Shown in pieces: positions 53,302 to 62,304 of a stretch of 64,000 nucleotides of DNA. This DNA is from Algisphaera sp039180025 (GTDB taxonomy: Bacteria > Planctomycetota > Phycisphaerae > Phycisphaerales > Phycisphaeraceae): contig JBCDDZ010000008.1 in NCBI GenBank assembly GCA_039180025.1, positions 1 through 64,000 of the forward strand. Reading direction: 5' to 3'. How positions within the stretch are numbered: the stretch's first letter is position 1; each line of letters starts with the position of its first letter. The notes under the pieces were generated by a model that saw nothing but the letters and a program-made list of their open reading frames with translations, searched no databases and was not told the origin of the DNA. The position numbers and the translations under genes are program-made.

Positions 53302-55092
53302 TCAATCGGTCGACGCGCCGCCCTGGCCGAAGGTGATCTTGTCGGTGCCCAGGTGGTCCCCGTCGCCCAGCCCGCCGCCGAAGCTGCCGCCACCCGCGGG
53401 GGGCTGGGGGCGTTCGGAACGCTCGGCCGCGGCGTCCTGCTCGCTGGTCCACATGGCGCGTTTCAGCGAAAGGCCTATCTTTCGGTCGTCCAGGTCGACG
53501 CGGAGGATCTTGACTTCGATATCCTGGTCTTGCTTGACCACGTCCTGCGGGTTCTCGACCTTGTGGTCGGCGAGCTCGGAGATGTGGAGGAGGCCTTCGA
53601 GGTCGTCTTCCAGTTCGACGAATACGCCGAAGTTGGTGATCTTCGTGACCTTGCCCATGACGATCATGCCCGGCTGGTAGGCCGAGGGGATGGCTTCGTC
53701 CCAGGGGTCTTCTTCCATCTGCTTGAGGCCCAGGGCGACCCGCTGCTTGTCGCGGTCGACTTCGAGGACCACGCATTTGGCGTCGTCGCCCTTTTTGAGC
53801 AGCTCGTTGGGGTGGCTGATCTTCTTGGTCCAGGAGAGGTCGCTGACGTGGAGCAGGCCATCGATGCCCGGCTCGATTTCAACGAATGCGCCGTAGCTGG
53901 CGAGGTTGCGGACCTTGCCTTCGACCACCGTACCGGGGGGGTATTTCTCGGCCACGAGCTCCCAGGGGTTGACCTCGGTCTGCTTCATGCCGAGGCTGAT
54001 TTCCTGTTTCTCCTTGTTGATGTCCAAGACAACGACTTCGGCTTCTTCGCCGATGGACACCAGTTCGGAGGGGTGATTGATGCGTTTGGTCCAGGACATC
54101 TCGGAGATGTGGACCAGGCCCTCGACCCCCTCTTCGAGCTTGACGAAAGCTCCGTACGACATGATGTTCGTGACTTCGCCCTTGAGCCGGGTGTTGGCGG
54201 GGTACTTGGCTTCGATATCTTCCCAGGGCGAAGAATCTTTCTGTTTGATACCCAACGCGATCTTCTCTTTTTCGAAGTCGATGTTGAGGATTTTGACTTC
54301 GATCTTGTCGTCGATCTTGACGACGTCGGAGGGGTGATTGACCCGGCCCCAGGACATGTCGGTGATGTGGAGTAGGCCGTCGATGCCACCGAGGTCGACG
54401 AACGCCCCGAAGTCGGCGATGTTCTTGACCGTGCCGGTGACGATGTCGCCGACTTTGATCTTCTCGAGCAGGCCCTTGCGCAGCTCCGCGCGGCGTTCTT
54501 CGATGAGGTTGCGGCGGGAGATGACGATGTTGCGGCGTTCCAGATCGATCTTGAGGATCTTGGATTCGACGGTCTGGCCGATATAGATCCCGAGGTCGGC
54601 GGGCCGACGGACGTCGACCTGGGAAGCGGGCAGGAAGACCGGCACGCCGATATCGACGAGCAGGCCGCCCTTGATCTTCCGCATGACCTTGCCTTCGACC
54701 ACGTCCCCTTCTTCGTTTTCGGAGATGATTTTTTCCCAGCCCCGGATCCGGTCTGCCTTGCGTTTGCTGACGACCACGGTGCCGCCGTCGCCTTCGACCT
54801 CTTCGAGCAGGACCTCGACGGTATCCCCGACTTCGATGTCTTTGGGGTCATCGAATTCGTTCTTGTCGAGGATGCCTTCGGACTTCAGTCCGACGTCGAC
54901 CAGGAAGTCGTCCCCGGCGTGGCCGATGATCTTGCCCTGGAGGATCGCCCCAGTGCTGAAGTCGCCGATCGTGCCTTCGAGCAGGCCTTCCATGTCGCCG
55001 TCGGCGACCGCCTGGCCCAGGGCGTCGGCGATCATCGCTTCGGCTTCCATGTCTTCGACGCTGAGCGACGCGATGAGATTCTGATTAACCAT
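53302..55092 (-). CDS. rpsA: 30S ribosomal protein S1
   Basis: Binds mRNA to the 30S subunit during initiation. 596 residues with six S1/OB repeats, beginning at about residue 48, each with the V-x-G-x-V-x-x-I-x-x-F-G-x-F-V-x-L core. The four C-terminal repeats are the most alike (G-L-L-H-I-S-D/E-M-S-W). The last 40 residues are Gly/Ser/Pro-rich. ATG 55092 has AAGGA 6 bases upstream. The gene stands alone between the purQ terminator and its own. Confidence 0.96.
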   Translation of the reverse strand: MVNQNLIASLSVEDMEAEAMIADALGQAVADGDMEGLLEGTIGDFSTGAILQGKIIGHAGDDFLVDVGLKSEGILDKNEFDDPKDIEVGDTVEVLLEEVEGDGGTVVVSKRKADRIRGWEKIISENEEGDVVEGKVMRKIKGGLLVDIGVPVFLPASQVDVRRPADLGIYIGQTVESKILKIDLERRNIVISRRNLIEERRAELRKGLLEKIKVGDIVTGTVKNIADFGAFVDLGGIDGLLHITDMSWGRVNHPSDVVKIDDKIEVKILNIDFEKEKIALGIKQKDSSPWEDIEAKYPANTRLKGEVTNIMSYGAFVKLEEGVEGLVHISEMSWTKRINHPSELVSIGEEAEVVVLDINKEKQEISLGMKQTEVNPWELVAEKYPPGTVVEGKVRNLASYGAFVEIEPGIDGLLHVSDLSWTKKISHPNELLKKGDDAKCVVLEVDRDKQRVALGLKQMEEDPWDEAIPSAYQPGMIVMGKVTKITNFGVFVELEDDLEGLLHISELADHKVENPQDVVKQDQDIEVKILRVDLDDRKIGLSLKRAMWTSEQDAAAERSERPQPPAGGGSFGGGLGDGDHLGTDKITFGQGGASTD

Positions 55093-55182
55093 TCAATATC
55101 CTTCGTAATCGTTTTACCCGGCCCCGCACGCGGTGTGCGGGAGGACCACCGGGTCGCGGCCCACGGTTAGGCCGCCTTGGTG

Positions 55183-55205
55183 AAAAAAAGCCCACCCACG
55201 CGGGC
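55183..55205 (-). terminator. Intrinsic terminator of purQ
   Basis: On the minus strand GCCC (55202-55205) and GGGC (55190-55193) close an 8-base loop, followed at once by TTTTTTT. It lies about 105 bases past the purQ stop and before rpsA. Confidence 0.6.
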
Positions 55206-55310
55206 AGACACTCTCGTGGGAGCGAGTCCTACAGCTTAACAAAAAACATCCTATAGAGCACGTCTCGACGCGTCTCCGCGGAACTCTCTCGACCGACAGC
55301 CCACTGCCAT

Positions 55311-56105
55311 TCAGCTAGCCGCGGGGCGGGGCTTGGTTTGGACGGCCTTGACGTACTCCACGGCGTTCTGGAAATATCGTAAGCCGATCGGGGTCTGCTC
55401 CATAAAATCTGCCCCCTGCCGAGTCCACTGCGGGTGATTGGTCGGGTGCAGGAAACGTTCGGGGTGCGGCATCAGGCCGAAAACCAGGCCGGTCGGATCG
55501 CAAATGCCGGCGATGTCGCGGTCCGAGCCGTTGGGGTTTTTCCCGCCCTCCGAGATATCGTACCGCAGCGCGATTTGCCCCCGAGATTCGAGCCGATCGA
55601 GCACTTCGGGGGGAGCGGTGAATCGCCCCTCGGCGTGGGCCATCGGCAGGTCGTGTTTCTCCAGATTCCTGGTCCAGATGCACACGGTGTCGGGCTCGAC
55701 CGCCACCGACGTCCACCGATCGATAAATCGCCCGGTCGCGTTGTGGGCGAGCGTGACTTCCTGCCGCCTGGCTTGCGGGTCGGGCAGCAGCCCGAGTTTC
55801 ACCAGCACCTGGAACCCGTTGCAGGGGCCGAACATCGGCACGCCGCGGTCGATCGCCGCCAGCAACGCATCGTAGAGCCGATGCTTGAGGCGGTTCGCCA
55901 AGATCCGCCCCGCCGCGATGTCGTCTCCGTAGCTGAAGCCGCCGGGGAAGCCGACCAGATCAAACGCCTCGAGTTTGCGCGGGTCTTCGATCAACTCGTG
56001 CAGGTGCAGTGTGGTGGTGCTGGCCCCGGCCAATTCAAAGGCCTGGGCGAGCTCGCGGTCGCAGTTCGTGCCGGCGGCACGCAGGATGAGGGTATGCGGG
56101 GTCAT
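55311..56105 (-). CDS. purQ: Phosphoribosylformylglycinamidine synthase, glutaminase subunit
   Basis: Supplies ammonia from glutamine to the PurL subunit in purine synthesis. 264 residues of the class I glutamine amidotransferase fold. Nucleophile Cys95 is in G-P-C-N-G-F-Q; G-F-S-Y-G-D-D follows F-P-G-G (54-62), and the His-Glu pair is in M-P-H-P-E-R. ATG 56105 gives the conserved start. purS and purL are not next to it, so the complex is encoded at separate sites. Confidence 0.94.
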   Translation of the reverse strand: MTPHTLILRAAGTNCDRELAQAFELAGASTTTLHLHELIEDPRKLEAFDLVGFPGGFSYGDDIAAGRILANRLKHRLYDALLAAIDRGVPMFGPCNGFQVLVKLGLLPDPQARRQEVTLAHNATGRFIDRWTSVAVEPDTVCIWTRNLEKHDLPMAHAEGRFTAPPEVLDRLESRGQIALRYDISEGGKNPNGSDRDIAGICDPTGLVFGLMPHPERFLHPTNHPQWTRQGADFMEQTPIGLRYFQNAVEYVKAVQTKPRPAAS

Positions 56106-56398
56106 GGCGTCAGAATAACGGATTCGCATCACCGCTTGCGTCACCGCTTGAGGCGATCTTTCGAGCCCTCGTCCCCATTTCCGTGGGCCGGGCAGCGTCC
56201 GCGATTCGCTGATCTCCGGGCCAACGGGCGCAGCATGTGGTCGATTCGGCCCCGGAACAGCGGACTATGCACTCCCCCGATCTGAAGACGGACGTTCTCG
56301 GCCGGAGCCGGCAGGTTCCGGAGGGTTTTGACCCCCCGCCGGGGATGGGGGTACGATGAATCGGTTGGAAGATCCGGCGGCTGCTGGGAGTTTTGATT

Positions 56399-56824
56399 TT
56401 GAGCGCAAGCAAAATGCTGGTGGCCGTGTCGTCACCCTGGGCCAGTGAAAAACTTGCGGGACCCATCGCGGACCTGGCCAATCGGCTCTCCGCCGAGGTG
56501 CTGGTGTCCCACGTCACGACCCTGCAGGACGAAGACGAGCACGAATCCGACGCCACCGAACGCGGCGAGCAAACCCTCAAGCTGATCGTCAATCAGTTGC
56601 GCGACGCGGGGGTCGAAACCGAAGGCGTGATGCTGTTTTCGGACGACACCGCCAAAGCGATCCTCAATACCGCAAAAGCCCGCGACTGCACGATGATCGT
56701 GCTGGGTCTCACCGGCAAGGGGGTACTCAAGCGGCTGATCGCCGGGGACGTGCCGGCGAATATCATTCGGCAAGCGGACATGCCCGTGCTGCTGTGCCCG
56801 GCGAATTGGAACGGCACCGTTTGA
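56399..56824 (+). CDS. Universal stress protein (UspA family)
   Basis: A 141-residue Usp-fold protein. It has K-M-L-V-A-V-S-S-P (first strand), M-I-V-L-G-L-T-G-K-G and the C-terminal V-P-A-N-I-I-R-Q-A-D-M-P-V-L-L-C. The ATP-binding G-x2-G-x9-G-S/T motif is incomplete, so it may not bind ATP. The start is TTG 56399, with GGGAG 8 bases upstream; the next in-frame ATG is at 56414. Confidence 0.85.
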   Translation: MSASKMLVAVSSPWASEKLAGPIADLANRLSAEVLVSHVTTLQDEDEHESDATERGEQTLKLIVNQLRDAGVETEGVMLFSDDTAKAILNTAKARDCTMIVLGLTGKGVLKRLIAGDVPANIIRQADMPVLLCPANWNGTV

Positions 56825-56842
56825 CCCGGCCGGGTCGACCCG
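56823..56842. other. Overlapping palindromes at the end of the stress-protein gene
   Basis: GACCCGGCCGGGTC (56823-56836) and CGGGTCGACCCG (56831-56842) are both perfect palindromes and share six bases; the first includes part of the gene's stop codon. They could be alternative transcript-end structures between two converging genes, but no T-run follows. Confidence 0.4.
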
Positions 56843-56900
56843 AATCTCATCTTTAACGAGCGCAAAGCAGCGTAGAGCGAAAAACTACGTTGACTTTGGG

Positions 56901-58106
56901 TCAGTCCAGTTGCTCCCGCGCTCTGGCCGCGATCGACTCGCCGATCGCCAGCGAGGCGGTGGCGGCGGGCGACGGGGCGTTGTTTACGTTGATCACCCCC
57001 GGCCCCTGGTCGATCAGGAAGTCGTCAACCAGCCCGCCGTCGGAGGTAACCGCCTGCGCGCGGATCCCCGACGGGCAGGGGGCGAGGTCCTCTTCCCGGA
57101 TTTCCGGCATGAGGCGTTGCAACGCCTTAACGAAAGCGGTTTTCGAATAGCTGCGCCACATCTCACCCAGCCCCATCCGCCAATGCCTCGCCGCCATCTT
57201 CAAGAACCCGGGGTAGGTGAGTGACCCGGCCAAGTCGCCGGGGTGGATCTGGAATTTGCCGTAGCACTCCCGACCCCAAGCGAGCACCGCGTTGGGGCCG
57301 CACTCGACGCCGCCCTGGATCATGCGGGTGAAGTGGACGCCCAGGAAAGGGAACGCGGGATCGGGCACGGGGTAAACCAGCCCCTGGCAGAGGTGGTGGG
57401 CTTGCGGCTTGAGTTCGAAGTATTCGCCCCGGAACGGGATGATTCGGGCCGCGGGCTTGATGCCAGCCATCCGGGTGACCCGATCAGACTGGAGGCCCGC
57501 GCAGTTAATCACCAGGCGGGCGGACACGTTTTCGTTGGGGGTGATCACACGCTGCCGGGGGCCGTCACGCTTGAGAGCGATCACCCGGGCGCCGGTCAAA
57601 ATCTCGTGGCCGGCGGCGCGGATCTGCTCTCCCAAGGCGTCGCAGATTTTCCGGTAATCCACGATGCCCGCCTCCGGGACATGGATCGCAGCCGCCACGC
57701 GGACATGCGGCTCGAGCTCACGGCAGCGCTCGGCCGAGATCAGGGCGCAGTCGACGCCGTTGGCCTGGCCCCGGGCAAAAAGGTCGCGCAGCTTAGGCAG
57801 CTCCCGGTCGTCGGTCGCGACGATCACTTTCCCGCAGAGCCGGAACGGGATGCCGTGCTCTTGACAGAAACGCTCCATGGCGGCTTTGCCGGCACGGCAG
57901 TTCCGGGCTTTCAGCGAGCCCGGCTTGTAATAGATCCCGCTATGCAGAACCCCTGAATTGTGCCCGGTTTGATGGTGGGCAAGGCGGTCCTCCTTTTCGA
58001 GAACGCTCAGGCGGAGCTTCGGCTGCTGACGCATGAGCGCGTAAGCGGTCGCGAGGCCGACGATGCCCCCGCCGATGATCGCAACGTCGGGAGTTGAAGC
58101 AGGCAT
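56901..58106 (-). CDS. lhgO: L-2-hydroxyglutarate oxidase-like FAD enzyme
   Basis: Oxidises L-2-hydroxyglutarate to 2-oxoglutarate, a metabolite-repair and respiratory reaction. 401 residues of the DAO/GlpO FAD family. The FAD motif is G-G-G-I-V-G (12-17). H-N-S-G-V-L-H-S-G-I-Y-Y follows, typical of LhgO, and the end has N-N-A-P-S-P-A-A-T-A-S. The start ATG 58106 gives a short leader before the FAD motif. It is convergent with the stress-protein gene (76-base gap). Confidence 0.88.
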   Translation of the reverse strand: MPASTPDVAIIGGGIVGLATAYALMRQQPKLRLSVLEKEDRLAHHQTGHNSGVLHSGIYYKPGSLKARNCRAGKAAMERFCQEHGIPFRLCGKVIVATDDRELPKLRDLFARGQANGVDCALISAERCRELEPHVRVAAAIHVPEAGIVDYRKICDALGEQIRAAGHEILTGARVIALKRDGPRQRVITPNENVSARLVINCAGLQSDRVTRMAGIKPAARIIPFRGEYFELKPQAHHLCQGLVYPVPDPAFPFLGVHFTRMIQGGVECGPNAVLAWGRECYGKFQIHPGDLAGSLTYPGFLKMAARHWRMGLGEMWRSYSKTAFVKALQRLMPEIREEDLAPCPSGIRAQAVTSDGGLVDDFLIDQGPGVINVNNAPSPAATASLAIGESIAARAREQLD

Positions 58107-58215
58107 AAGCGGGATCTCATCACAAAAGGATCGGCAGATGACGGGCGGGCCGGTAAAACGGCGTAAGCTCCCTAACACCCCAGACGAGCCCCGGGTTTCA
58201 AAAGTTCTGAGGAAA

Positions 58216-58977
58216 TCAGCCGGCTCCGCGGGTGCGGCGGAGCTGCTGACGCTGCTGGGCCACGGAGAACTGTTGGATCGCGCGTTCAACGTGCCGCTGC
58301 TGCGTGAGGCTGACGAACTCGAACTGGCAGCCCAGGGTGACCGTGCGGTAGGCGGTTTCAAAGACCCGCACGACGCGGATCGGCACCGTGAGCGGTTCGG
58401 CTTCATCGGGCAGACAGATCGCGGCGTCGAAGTCGCAGTCCTTCATTTTCTGGGCGAGCGTCAGCGGCACCGGCAGCGTGATCCCCATCCCGCGGTCGCT
58501 GAGGTCGGCCACCTTGGCCTTCAGCGGGGCTTGATCCTCCGGCCACGCGGCGTGCCGGAGCTGCACGAGCATCGACATCCCCGCCGTCGGAAGGCGGAAA
58601 CACGCCCGCCGCTGGGCGGAAGCGATGGCCGTGACCGGTGAAAAGCGGAGGGCGTCGATCTCGGTCCGGGCGTTGAGGCGGAACCGGCAGCGTTCCAACA
58701 CGGCCGAACGGCCCTTGATCCGGGTGGCCGCGTGGATGAGATAGATCTCCACCGGCGTGCCGGGCGGGAGGCCGTCGGCCCGGCTAGTCCCACCGGGCCG
58801 CTCTAAATAGATCGATCCGTCGTCCTCCACCCCCAGCACCCGGACGCGCAGGTGCGGCATCGCTTCGCCCGACGCGGTGAAAGGAACGACCTCGGCGGGG
58901 CCGTTGTGAGCCATAACAATGTCGAGCGTAGCTCGCCAGCTATGGTCCAGATTAGGGCGGAGTCGGTGGTGGGCCAT
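58216..58977 (-). CDS. PilZ-domain protein
   Basis: A 253-residue protein. The C-terminal half is a PilZ domain with R-x3-R (Q-R-R-A-C-F-R, about 129-135) and D-x-S-x2-G (D-L-S-D-R-G, about 160-165), the cyclic-di-GMP-binding motifs. The N-terminal 115 residues resemble the YcgR-type flavodoxin-fold regulator (S-I-Y-L-E-R-P...P-G-T-P-V-E-I-Y-L). It likely links cyclic di-GMP to motility or surface growth; partners are unknown. ATG 58977 is the first Met of the frame. Confidence 0.85.
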   Translation of the reverse strand: MAHHRLRPNLDHSWRATLDIVMAHNGPAEVVPFTASGEAMPHLRVRVLGVEDDGSIYLERPGGTSRADGLPPGTPVEIYLIHAATRIKGRSAVLERCRFRLNARTEIDALRFSPVTAIASAQRRACFRLPTAGMSMLVQLRHAAWPEDQAPLKAKVADLSDRGMGITLPVPLTLAQKMKDCDFDAAICLPDEAEPLTVPIRVVRVFETAYRTVTLGCQFEFVSLTQQRHVERAIQQFSVAQQRQQLRRTRGAG

Positions 58978-59178
58978 GGCGTGAATCCGGAGCGCATCGG
59001 AGGCGGCGGACCCTGTTTAAGTACTTCTATCGGCGGGATCGCGGCGACAAATCAACCCCGTCGGTAGAACGCACAACGCTTGCCCGACCGCGCCAGACCG
59101 CCTCCTGCGACAAGCGTCTGCGTGAGTTATCGGTTGGATCGGGTGGACAGCGAGGCCATCGAATCGTTGGATACGGGT

Positions 59179-59556
59179 ATGTTAAAACGTAAATCTTCCC
59201 CCGACGACAAGCGGAAGCCGGGCCGCAAGCCCCGGCTATCATGGAGCCTGGCGGCAGCCGTCATCGCCCTGCAATTAGGGATGCTCGGCACGCTGGCGCT
59301 AACCACGCAGTGGCAACCGCCCAAGGTACGGGTGCTCGAAGCGCTCTGGGTCTGGGCCCAGAACGTCTCGTTTTACCCGCTGCTGCTGCTCTTGGTCGGC
59401 GGGCCGGTACTGACCTGGTTGGCCTGCCGAACCGACCGGAAAAAACTCGGGGTGTTGTCCGTGTCGTGGGCAACCTTCGGGCTGACGCTGGTCCTGGTTT
59501 TCGGGGCCGAGGCTCAGTCGCTGCTGCGGACCCTGTGGGATCAGGTGCCGGTGTAA
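59179..59556 (+). CDS. Small membrane protein of unknown function
   Basis: A 125-residue protein with a very basic N-terminus (K-R-K-S-S-P-D-D-K-R-K-P-G-R-K), then three hydrophobic segments (about 25-42, 62-80 and 91-110). The basic start puts the N-terminus inside. ATG 59179 is the likely start; an in-frame extension to 59080 is unsupported. No family is recognised. It precedes the toroid gene by 120 bases. Confidence 0.6.
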   Translation: MLKRKSSPDDKRKPGRKPRLSWSLAAAVIALQLGMLGTLALTTQWQPPKVRVLEALWVWAQNVSFYPLLLLLVGGPVLTWLACRTDRKKLGVLSVSWATFGLTLVLVFGAEAQSLLRTLWDQVPV

Positions 59557-59676
59557 GAACGGCGGGCTGTCTCTAATCAATCCGGCGACGACCCGCTTGG
59601 GTTTTGATACCCCGTCGCTTCGCAGCACGGTGTCGGCGCGGGGTATGATGCTCTAAATTCATTTAGGAGCATCGTG

Positions 59677-61029
59677 ATGATTCGGAGTATCCGTTGGCGT
59701 GGGGCGTGGGTCTTAGTGGGTCTGCTGTTCTGTCAGACGCTCGCTCCGAGCGCCCGCGGGCTGGACGTGGAACACCAGGCCATCGCGCGCGAGGCGATCG
59801 AACAAGGGCTCGCCTATCTGCGGCAGACCCAGGCGGCAGACGGGAGCTGGAGCCCCCGGCCCGGGCCGGCGATCACGGGGCTCATCGTCACGGCGATGCT
59901 CGATCAGCCGGATATCGACGCCGCCGATCCGACCGTGGCCAAGGGGCTCGAATATATCTTGTCGAAGGTCCAGGCCGACGGATCGATCCGCGACGGGGCG
60001 GAGGGGATCCTGGCGAACTACAACACCGCGATCTGCCTGTCGGCGCTGGCGCGGGTCCACGACAATCCGGAAATAGCAGCGGTGGTGGCGGGGGCGCAGG
60101 CGTTTCTCAAAGACCTGCAGTGGAACGTCGGCGACGTCACGCCCGCCGGCGAGACGATCACATCGGGGCACCCCTTCGTGGGCGGCGCGGGATACGGGCG
60201 GCACGGGCGCCCGGATATGTCCAACACCCAGTTCATGCTGCAGGGGCTCTACGATTCGGGCGTCGACTGCGACGACCCGGCGTTCCAGGCGGCGGTCCGG
60301 TTCATCGGCCGCTGCCAGGGGATCGAAGAAAACGACTACTTCCCGGCGGGCACGATCGTCAACGACGGCGGAATCATCTACGCCACGTCGATCAACGGGC
60401 AACACCCGGAGATCCCCGTGAGCTACGCGAACCCCGAGGCGGTCGACGAGGCGCGGGCCGGCCGGCCGGTGTCGGGGCTCCGCGGGTACGGGTCGATGAC
60501 CTACGCCGGGTTCAAGAGTTTCCTGTACGCGAACCTGGATCGGGACGATCCCCGAGTGCGCGGCGCCCTGTCGTGGATCGAAAACCACTACACGCTGGAG
60601 CAGAACCCCGGGATGCCCGAACCGGTCGCGCGGCAAGGCTTGTACTACTACTACCTGACCCACGCGCGGGCGCTCGCCGCGTGGGGGAACACCTACCTGA
60701 CGGTCAGCGACGGACAAAAAATCGCAAAGATCACCGTCGGAGCTTCGGCGGAAACCCAAGAAGTCTTCCGCTTGATTACCCAATACCAAGCACGGGGCTA
60801 CGAGGTGGACCTCGTCACGGTAGGCGGTGAGGACGCCCCAAAGAAAATCGACGTGCAGGAAGTCAACGCGCCGCGTGAAATCGACTGGGCGAACAAGCTC
60901 ATCGCGAAGCTGGCATCGCTCCAGCAAGCCGACGGATCGTTCGTCAATGACGAGGGGCGCTGGATGGAAAACGACGCCGACCTGGTCACCGCCTACTCCG
61001 TGCTGGCGTTACAGGCCGCGGCAAACTGA
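59677..61029 (+). CDS. Secreted prenyltransferase/squalene-cyclase-like toroid protein
   Basis: A 450-residue exported protein. The signal peptide (about 1-27) ends near S-A-R-G. The mature part is an alpha/alpha-toroid with repeated Q-A-A-D-G-S-W and Q-A-D-G-S-F units and N-T-A-I-C-L-S-A-L-A. The DxDD cyclase motif is not present, so a cyclase reaction is unlikely; the fold may act as a scaffold. AGGAG 7 bases before ATG 59677 supports this start. The WG-repeat gene follows 56 bases later and is probably co-transcribed. Confidence 0.78.
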   Translation: MIRSIRWRGAWVLVGLLFCQTLAPSARGLDVEHQAIAREAIEQGLAYLRQTQAADGSWSPRPGPAITGLIVTAMLDQPDIDAADPTVAKGLEYILSKVQADGSIRDGAEGILANYNTAICLSALARVHDNPEIAAVVAGAQAFLKDLQWNVGDVTPAGETITSGHPFVGGAGYGRHGRPDMSNTQFMLQGLYDSGVDCDDPAFQAAVRFIGRCQGIEENDYFPAGTIVNDGGIIYATSINGQHPEIPVSYANPEAVDEARAGRPVSGLRGYGSMTYAGFKSFLYANLDRDDPRVRGALSWIENHYTLEQNPGMPEPVARQGLYYYYLTHARALAAWGNTYLTVSDGQKIAKITVGASAETQEVFRLITQYQARGYEVDLVTVGGEDAPKKIDVQEVNAPREIDWANKLIAKLASLQQADGSFVNDEGRWMENDADLVTAYSVLALQAAAN

Positions 61030-61085
61030 AGCCGCCCCACCCCGGCAGAGATCAGGCCGAAGCGGCGGCGCGGTAGACTCCGGGC

Positions 61086-62075
61086 ATGGCGAAGGCACCC
61101 CCCCCCTCTTCTTCCTATTCGTCGAAGGGCACGCTGGTTTTAACCCTGGGCATATCCCTGGTGGTGACCGCGGTGGCCGCCTATTTCATCCTGGGTCGGA
61201 CCCCGCCGCCGCCGGCCGAAGCCAAGAGCGAGATGTTTCCCTTCCGCGACGCGGACACGGGTAAGTGGGGCTACCTCGGCCAGGACGCGAGGGTGGCGAT
61301 CCCCGCCAAGTTCGACTTCGCCGATCTGTTCCGCGAAGGACGCGGGCTGGTCGAAGTCGAAGGATTGGCAGGCTATATCGATGACCGGGGGCAGTGGGCG
61401 ATCGCCCCGCGGTTTGTGTTGGACCCGGAATTTTCCGGGGACCTGGCGGCCCGGCCGTTCTGGAACGGGCTCGCCGCGGCGCGGCAGAACGGGGCCTGGG
61501 GGTTTATCGATACCCAAGGCGACTGGACGATCCTGCCCCGGTTCCGGGGTCGCGACGGGTTCGAGTGGGTGGGCGACTTCCACAACCAACGGGCGTGGTT
61601 CAAAGACGGTCGGCGGTACGGCTTTATCGACCCCGAAGGCAACGCCGTCATCGAAGCACGGTACGACGCGGCCAACGATTTTTCGGAAGGGCTCGCGGGG
61701 GTGCTGATCAAAGACGAATGGGGGATGATCGACACCGCCGGCAAGCTGCGGATCCGGCCGGACTTCGATGGCATCGGAACGTTCGGCCAGGGATTGTGCC
61801 AAGCCAAAAAAGACGATCTCTGGGGGTACATCGACCGCCGCGGCGACTGGGCGATCCAGCCGAAATACGCGGCCGCGCTGTCGTTCTCCGAAGGATTGGC
61901 CCCGGCCTACAACGGGGTGGCCTGGGGCTACATCACGCCGGAAGGCAGCTACCAGATCAAGCCACGCTTCGATATCGCCTGGCCGCACGAAAACGGGCTC
62001 GCGGCGGTCGAAGTCGACGGCCAGAAAAAATACATCGACGCCAATGGTCGGGTGGCGTGGCCCAAGCCGCGCTAG
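61086..62075 (+). CDS. WG-repeat protein with one membrane anchor
   Basis: A 329-residue protein with one N-terminal membrane segment (about 18-38) and about nine WG-type beta repeats in the rest. Examples are K-W-G-Y-L, A-W-G-F-I-D, W-G-M-I-D and W-G-Y-I-T, each followed by a charged region and a phase of about 30 residues. WG repeats are binding scaffolds of unknown ligand. It follows the toroid gene and may work with it at the cell envelope. Confidence 0.85.
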   Translation: MAKAPPPSSSYSSKGTLVLTLGISLVVTAVAAYFILGRTPPPPAEAKSEMFPFRDADTGKWGYLGQDARVAIPAKFDFADLFREGRGLVEVEGLAGYIDDRGQWAIAPRFVLDPEFSGDLAARPFWNGLAAARQNGAWGFIDTQGDWTILPRFRGRDGFEWVGDFHNQRAWFKDGRRYGFIDPEGNAVIEARYDAANDFSEGLAGVLIKDEWGMIDTAGKLRIRPDFDGIGTFGQGLCQAKKDDLWGYIDRRGDWAIQPKYAAALSFSEGLAPAYNGVAWGYITPEGSYQIKPRFDIAWPHENGLAAVEVDGQKKYIDANGRVAWPKPR

Positions 62076-62304
62076 AATAAGAATCCTTGATGGCGAAGAA
62101 ACAAAGTCATCCATCTCTATGAAGCTTGACGACTAAAACGCAGACGGACGGCGCGGCACGGCACGGCCGTGTTCCTTGGTGAAGAGACACGACGCTTAAG
62201 CTTTTTACGCCGACTCCGCACCGTCGTATCAAGCACCGCGTGGCGTTACACACGTTCCACCCGACGCGGGATTCCCGTAGTTTTTAGGTTACTCAGGCCG
62301 TTTC

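Noticed and set aside
52712..53776. A 354-codon Arg/Pro-rich frame on the minus strand overlapping rpsA and the DUF1569 gene
   Set aside because: It is a shifted frame across two conserved genes and the rpsA terminator; its composition is that of a GC-rich shadow.
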